64,000 bases of DNA from Bradyrhizobium cytisi (GTDB lineage Bacteria > Pseudomonadota > Alphaproteobacteria > Rhizobiales > Xanthobacteraceae), in the NCBI RefSeq assembly GCF_008123515.1, contig NZ_VSSR01000021.1, positions 248,001 through 312,000 of the forward strand, in the 5' to 3' direction. A program made the position numbers and the translations under genes. The first letter of the stretch is position 1. Each line of letters begins with the position of its first letter. The notes under the pieces are model-generated. The model made no database searches. It worked only from the letters and a program-made list of their open reading frames with translations, and was not told where the DNA came from. Of this stretch, positions 61,353-64,000 are shown in pieces.

Positions 61353-61393
61353 AAAAATAAAACGCCGCCCGCTTAAATGAGACGCAGGCGGCG
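61353..61393 (-). terminator. Leftward Rho-independent terminator
   Basis: On the reverse strand CGCCGCC-TGCGTCTCATTTAAGCG-GGCGGCG followed by TTTTATTTTT. It closes the leftward run of small genes ending at 61558, or a short RNA in its 3' region that contains CCCCTCCCGGGG. Confidence 0.65.
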
Positions 61394-61557
61394 GCTTTCC
61401 AGCCCCGGGAGGGGAAATGTAAAATCCCGATACCGGTGTGTCTGTCGTGCCGTGCCAAGGTTCATCGTGGTTCATCGTGCCCGGACGGAACGCCCGCAGG
61501 GCGGCCGCGCGCGCCACCTCCGCCGCATCCCATGCCCCTGTCGTGAATGAGGCGGCC

Positions 61558-61644
61558 CTATTGCATCAGCACGTAAACGCAACCGATTGCCACAATGGCT
61601 AACCACACCAACGAAGCGCTGAAAATTAGGATTTCCCGGTTCAT
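61558..61644 (-). CDS. Micro membrane protein (28 aa)
   Basis: [20 protein letters not shown] then GCVYVLMQ: one transmembrane helix with a short charged head. It lies 8 bases after the stop of the next upstream small gene and 165 bases before a strong terminator, so a three-gene leftward unit 62056-61558 is plausible. Confidence 0.5.
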   Translation of the reverse strand: MNREILIFSASLVWLAIVAIGCVYVLMQ

Positions 61645-61652
61645 CGCCAGCG

Positions 61653-61820
61653 CTAGTGTTTGATAGGGGAGACAGTCTCACTCTTGAGGCCGTCCGCATC
61701 TCGAACAGTCACCATCCGGCCTGTTTTCAACGCAGTGACCTTCGCGACGCGCAAAACTTCGGCCTCATCATCCAAATCCGGAACCACAATCGATGGGCAG
61801 CCTTTGGCGGGTTCGCTCAT
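61653..61820 (-). CDS. Small hypothetical protein (55 aa)
   Basis: [20 protein letters not shown], then [20 protein letters not shown]: a compact beta-alpha peptide. An in-frame start 24 codons upstream (61892) would overlap the gene before it. It is the middle gene of the leftward small-gene run; function unknown. Confidence 0.55.
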   Translation of the reverse strand: MSEPAKGCPSIVVPDLDDEAEVLRVAKVTALKTGRMVTVRDADGLKSETVSPIKH

Positions 61821-61834
61821 TGCCACTGCCTGCC

Positions 61835-62056
61835 TCAGTTGTCTTGCTGCACATCTGTTTTGGGAATCTGTAGAGCGGGTGAGGTCAGCCACGCATTCAT
61901 GTGCGAAGCCGTCTCGGCTTGGCGGGCCCTGCGCAGGAACAGTTCGCGAGCGGTGCTGCCTGGAGCCTCTTTTTCGGCCGCCTGTTTGAACCGTCTGGCT
62001 TCTTGTGCCAATCGTTCTTCAAAGGACGTCGTGTGCTTGATCCGCCTACGCTGCAT
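61835..62056 (-). CDS. Small basic helical protein (73 aa), paralogue of 51997-52197
   Basis: [20 protein letters not shown], then [20 protein letters not shown]; same architecture and many identical residues as 51997-52197, including [12 protein letters not shown]. The ATG at 62056 is used; the frame extends 27 codons upstream. First gene of the leftward small-gene run, divergent from recA. Confidence 0.7.
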   Translation of the reverse strand: MQRRRIKHTTSFEERLAQEARRFKQAAEKEAPGSTARELFLRRARQAETASHMNAWLTSPALQIPKTDVQQDN

Positions 62057-62207
62057 GGCGCGGTCCTCCATTTTCCGGCCCCACGAATCTAAAATCGGCC
62101 ATAGAGCTCCGTCTGTTCGGTGTCCGACAAAAGCCAAATCAAGCCACTGTGATTTTCAAGCTAGGCCACTGGGGATTGGAAACAGGCCAGTACCAAATTC
62201 CGCAAAA

Positions 62208-62222
62208 GAACATATTGCGAAC
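62208..62222. promoter_or_regulatory. SOS box (LexA site) before recA
   Basis: GAACATATTGCGAAC, a perfect GAAC-N7-GAAC direct repeat, the LexA operator of alphaproteobacteria; 93 bases before the recA ATG. A third GAAC follows 4 bases later. Confidence 0.8.
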
Positions 62223-62315
62223 CTAGAACAAATGGGGTACATTACTTTTATCGACGACCCGCCGCGCCAATCGTTTGTCCCGCACCCGAATCCTCGCCAT
62301 AAGGAGCACGACCCG

Positions 62316-63404
<1,089 letters not shown>

Positions 63405-63433
63405 GCTTACCGCGAAGAACTTTTCGCGAGGAG

Positions 63434-63485
63434 CGGGCGCTGAGGACGTTGAGTTGCCGACGTCATCAGTGCCCGTTTCTTTTTG
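63434..63485 (+). terminator. Rho-independent terminator of recA
   Basis: CGGGCGCTGAGGACG / CGTCATCAGTGCCCG, a 15-bp stem with one G-U and one mismatch, followed by TTTCTTTTT. 30 bases after the recA stop. Confidence 0.8.
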
Positions 63486-63509
63486 CGTTTCGTTGATCAG
63501 GTGGTGTGA

Positions 63510-64000
63510 TGAGGCGTGTGATTTTGACGGGTTCATCCGGGAGCAATCTCATGCGCTCGGGCCTCGCCGAGGCCGTCATTCCGTTCATGTTCCGTCTTGT
63601 TGATGGGCCTTTGCCTCTCGACGAACTCGCAGTCTATGTCGCCGCCCGTTCGGAGACAGCAAAGCCGGGCAGGCACTGGTCGGACTACGTCGGACGAAAG
63701 CCTCAAGCTGTCAAAGAGACTGGACATCTCTCTCTGGTCGCGTTCTGCCAGCCCTGCGACGTTGTGGAATTGTGGTTTGATCGGAATCCTAATGATCAGC
63801 TCCAGCTGATCTGGCTTCTCGATTACCTCCGCTCCCACCCAGAGATTCTGGCTAAGGCAAGACTACGCCTGATTGCCTTCGATCTCATCACAGAGGACGC
63901 AAATTCTATCGCCAAGTCGCTGCCCCATATCCCCACCATCGGCGTGACCGCAGATGAACTTGAAACAGCAAGTATGGCTTGGCAGGCCTACGCTGCGCCG
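63510..64000 (+). CDS. DUF1835-like protein (5' part, runs off the window)
   Basis: An open frame from the ATG at 63510 to the window end: MRRVILTGSSGSNLMRSGLA, RLVDGPLPLDELAVYVAARS, CQPCDVVELWFDRNPNDQLQ and LIWLLDYLRSHPEILAKARL. The VELWFDRNPNDQLQLIWLLD run is like the D-x-V-x-LW-F-E-x-D-x-x-DQL core of DUF1835 proteins. These are often next to regulators; function unknown. Only about 163 codons are visible. Confidence 0.6.

Overview
The window is high-GC alphaproteobacterial DNA, and gene content and order point to a Bradyrhizobium-like member of the Rhizobiales. Supporting signs are an alphaproteobacterial SOS box (GAAC-N7-GAAC) in front of recA, a CckA-type hybrid kinase next to flagellar genes that carry CtrA-like promoter boxes, the alphaproteobacterial MotE-family and DUF6468-type motility genes, and many small secreted or soluble proteins of the kind Bradyrhizobium genomes carry. 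There are no recognisable rRNA or tRNA genes, CRISPR arrays or complete insertion sequences.

Left part (1-18,598, accessory). A leftward operon of four uncharacterised small genes (1729 to 9) faces a rightward run of two hypothetical genes and a TetR regulator (1896 to 3290). A second TetR gene (3310-3972, leftward) is divergent from a translationally coupled operon. That operon encodes a degenerate histidine-kinase-like protein, two tandem periplasmic adaptors and an RND pump (a TriABC-like layout), followed by a glycine/proline-rich secreted protein that looks frameshifted. Next comes a lipid/ketone-body cluster: patatin-like hydrolase, acetoacetate decarboxylase and 3-hydroxybutyrate dehydrogenase. 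One AT-rich operator (AAACTATA-N3-TATAGTTT) sits at three promoters here: the leftward operon, the pump operon and the patatin operon. This suggests a single TetR regulon joining efflux, hydroxybutyrate/acetoacetate metabolism and unknown envelope proteins. Between 14.5 and 17.7 kb are small hypothetical genes, a protein with a transposase-like helix-turn-helix, and a probable PD-(D/E)XK-like protein.

Middle part (18.6-39.7 kb, mostly core). A fumarylacetoacetase-fold hydratase is followed by a large flagellar cluster: flgF-flgG-flgA-flgH leftward; fliL-fliM-DUF6468-MotE rightward; a very long TPR protein; fliO-fliP leftward; flgB-flgC-fliE-fliQ-fliR-flhB rightward; then cckA. CtrA-like boxes lie before flgB, between flgF and fliL, and before the TPR gene.

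Right part (39.9-64 kb). Housekeeping and peripheral genes include a Tim44-domain protein, a glutathione transferase, an ICMT-like methyltransferase, class I fumarase, and two YciB/IspZ-like membrane proteins. A second local TetR regulon contains a carotenoid-cleavage-type oxygenase and a MAPEG protein. Its two leftward promoters are duplicated copies of one module in which paired operators (ATCTTTAC-N3-GTMAADAT), 52-53 bp apart, bracket the promoter. Further right are a SET-domain protein, an XRE/MmyB regulator, a FrnE-like DsbA protein, a GNAT-like protein, two YeeE/YedE-type proteins, an HdeA-like protein, a hotdog thioesterase, many tiny proteins (including 28- and 29-residue membrane peptides), recA, and a truncated DUF1835-like gene at the edge. 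Two families of intergenic palindromic repeats are scattered through the core half.
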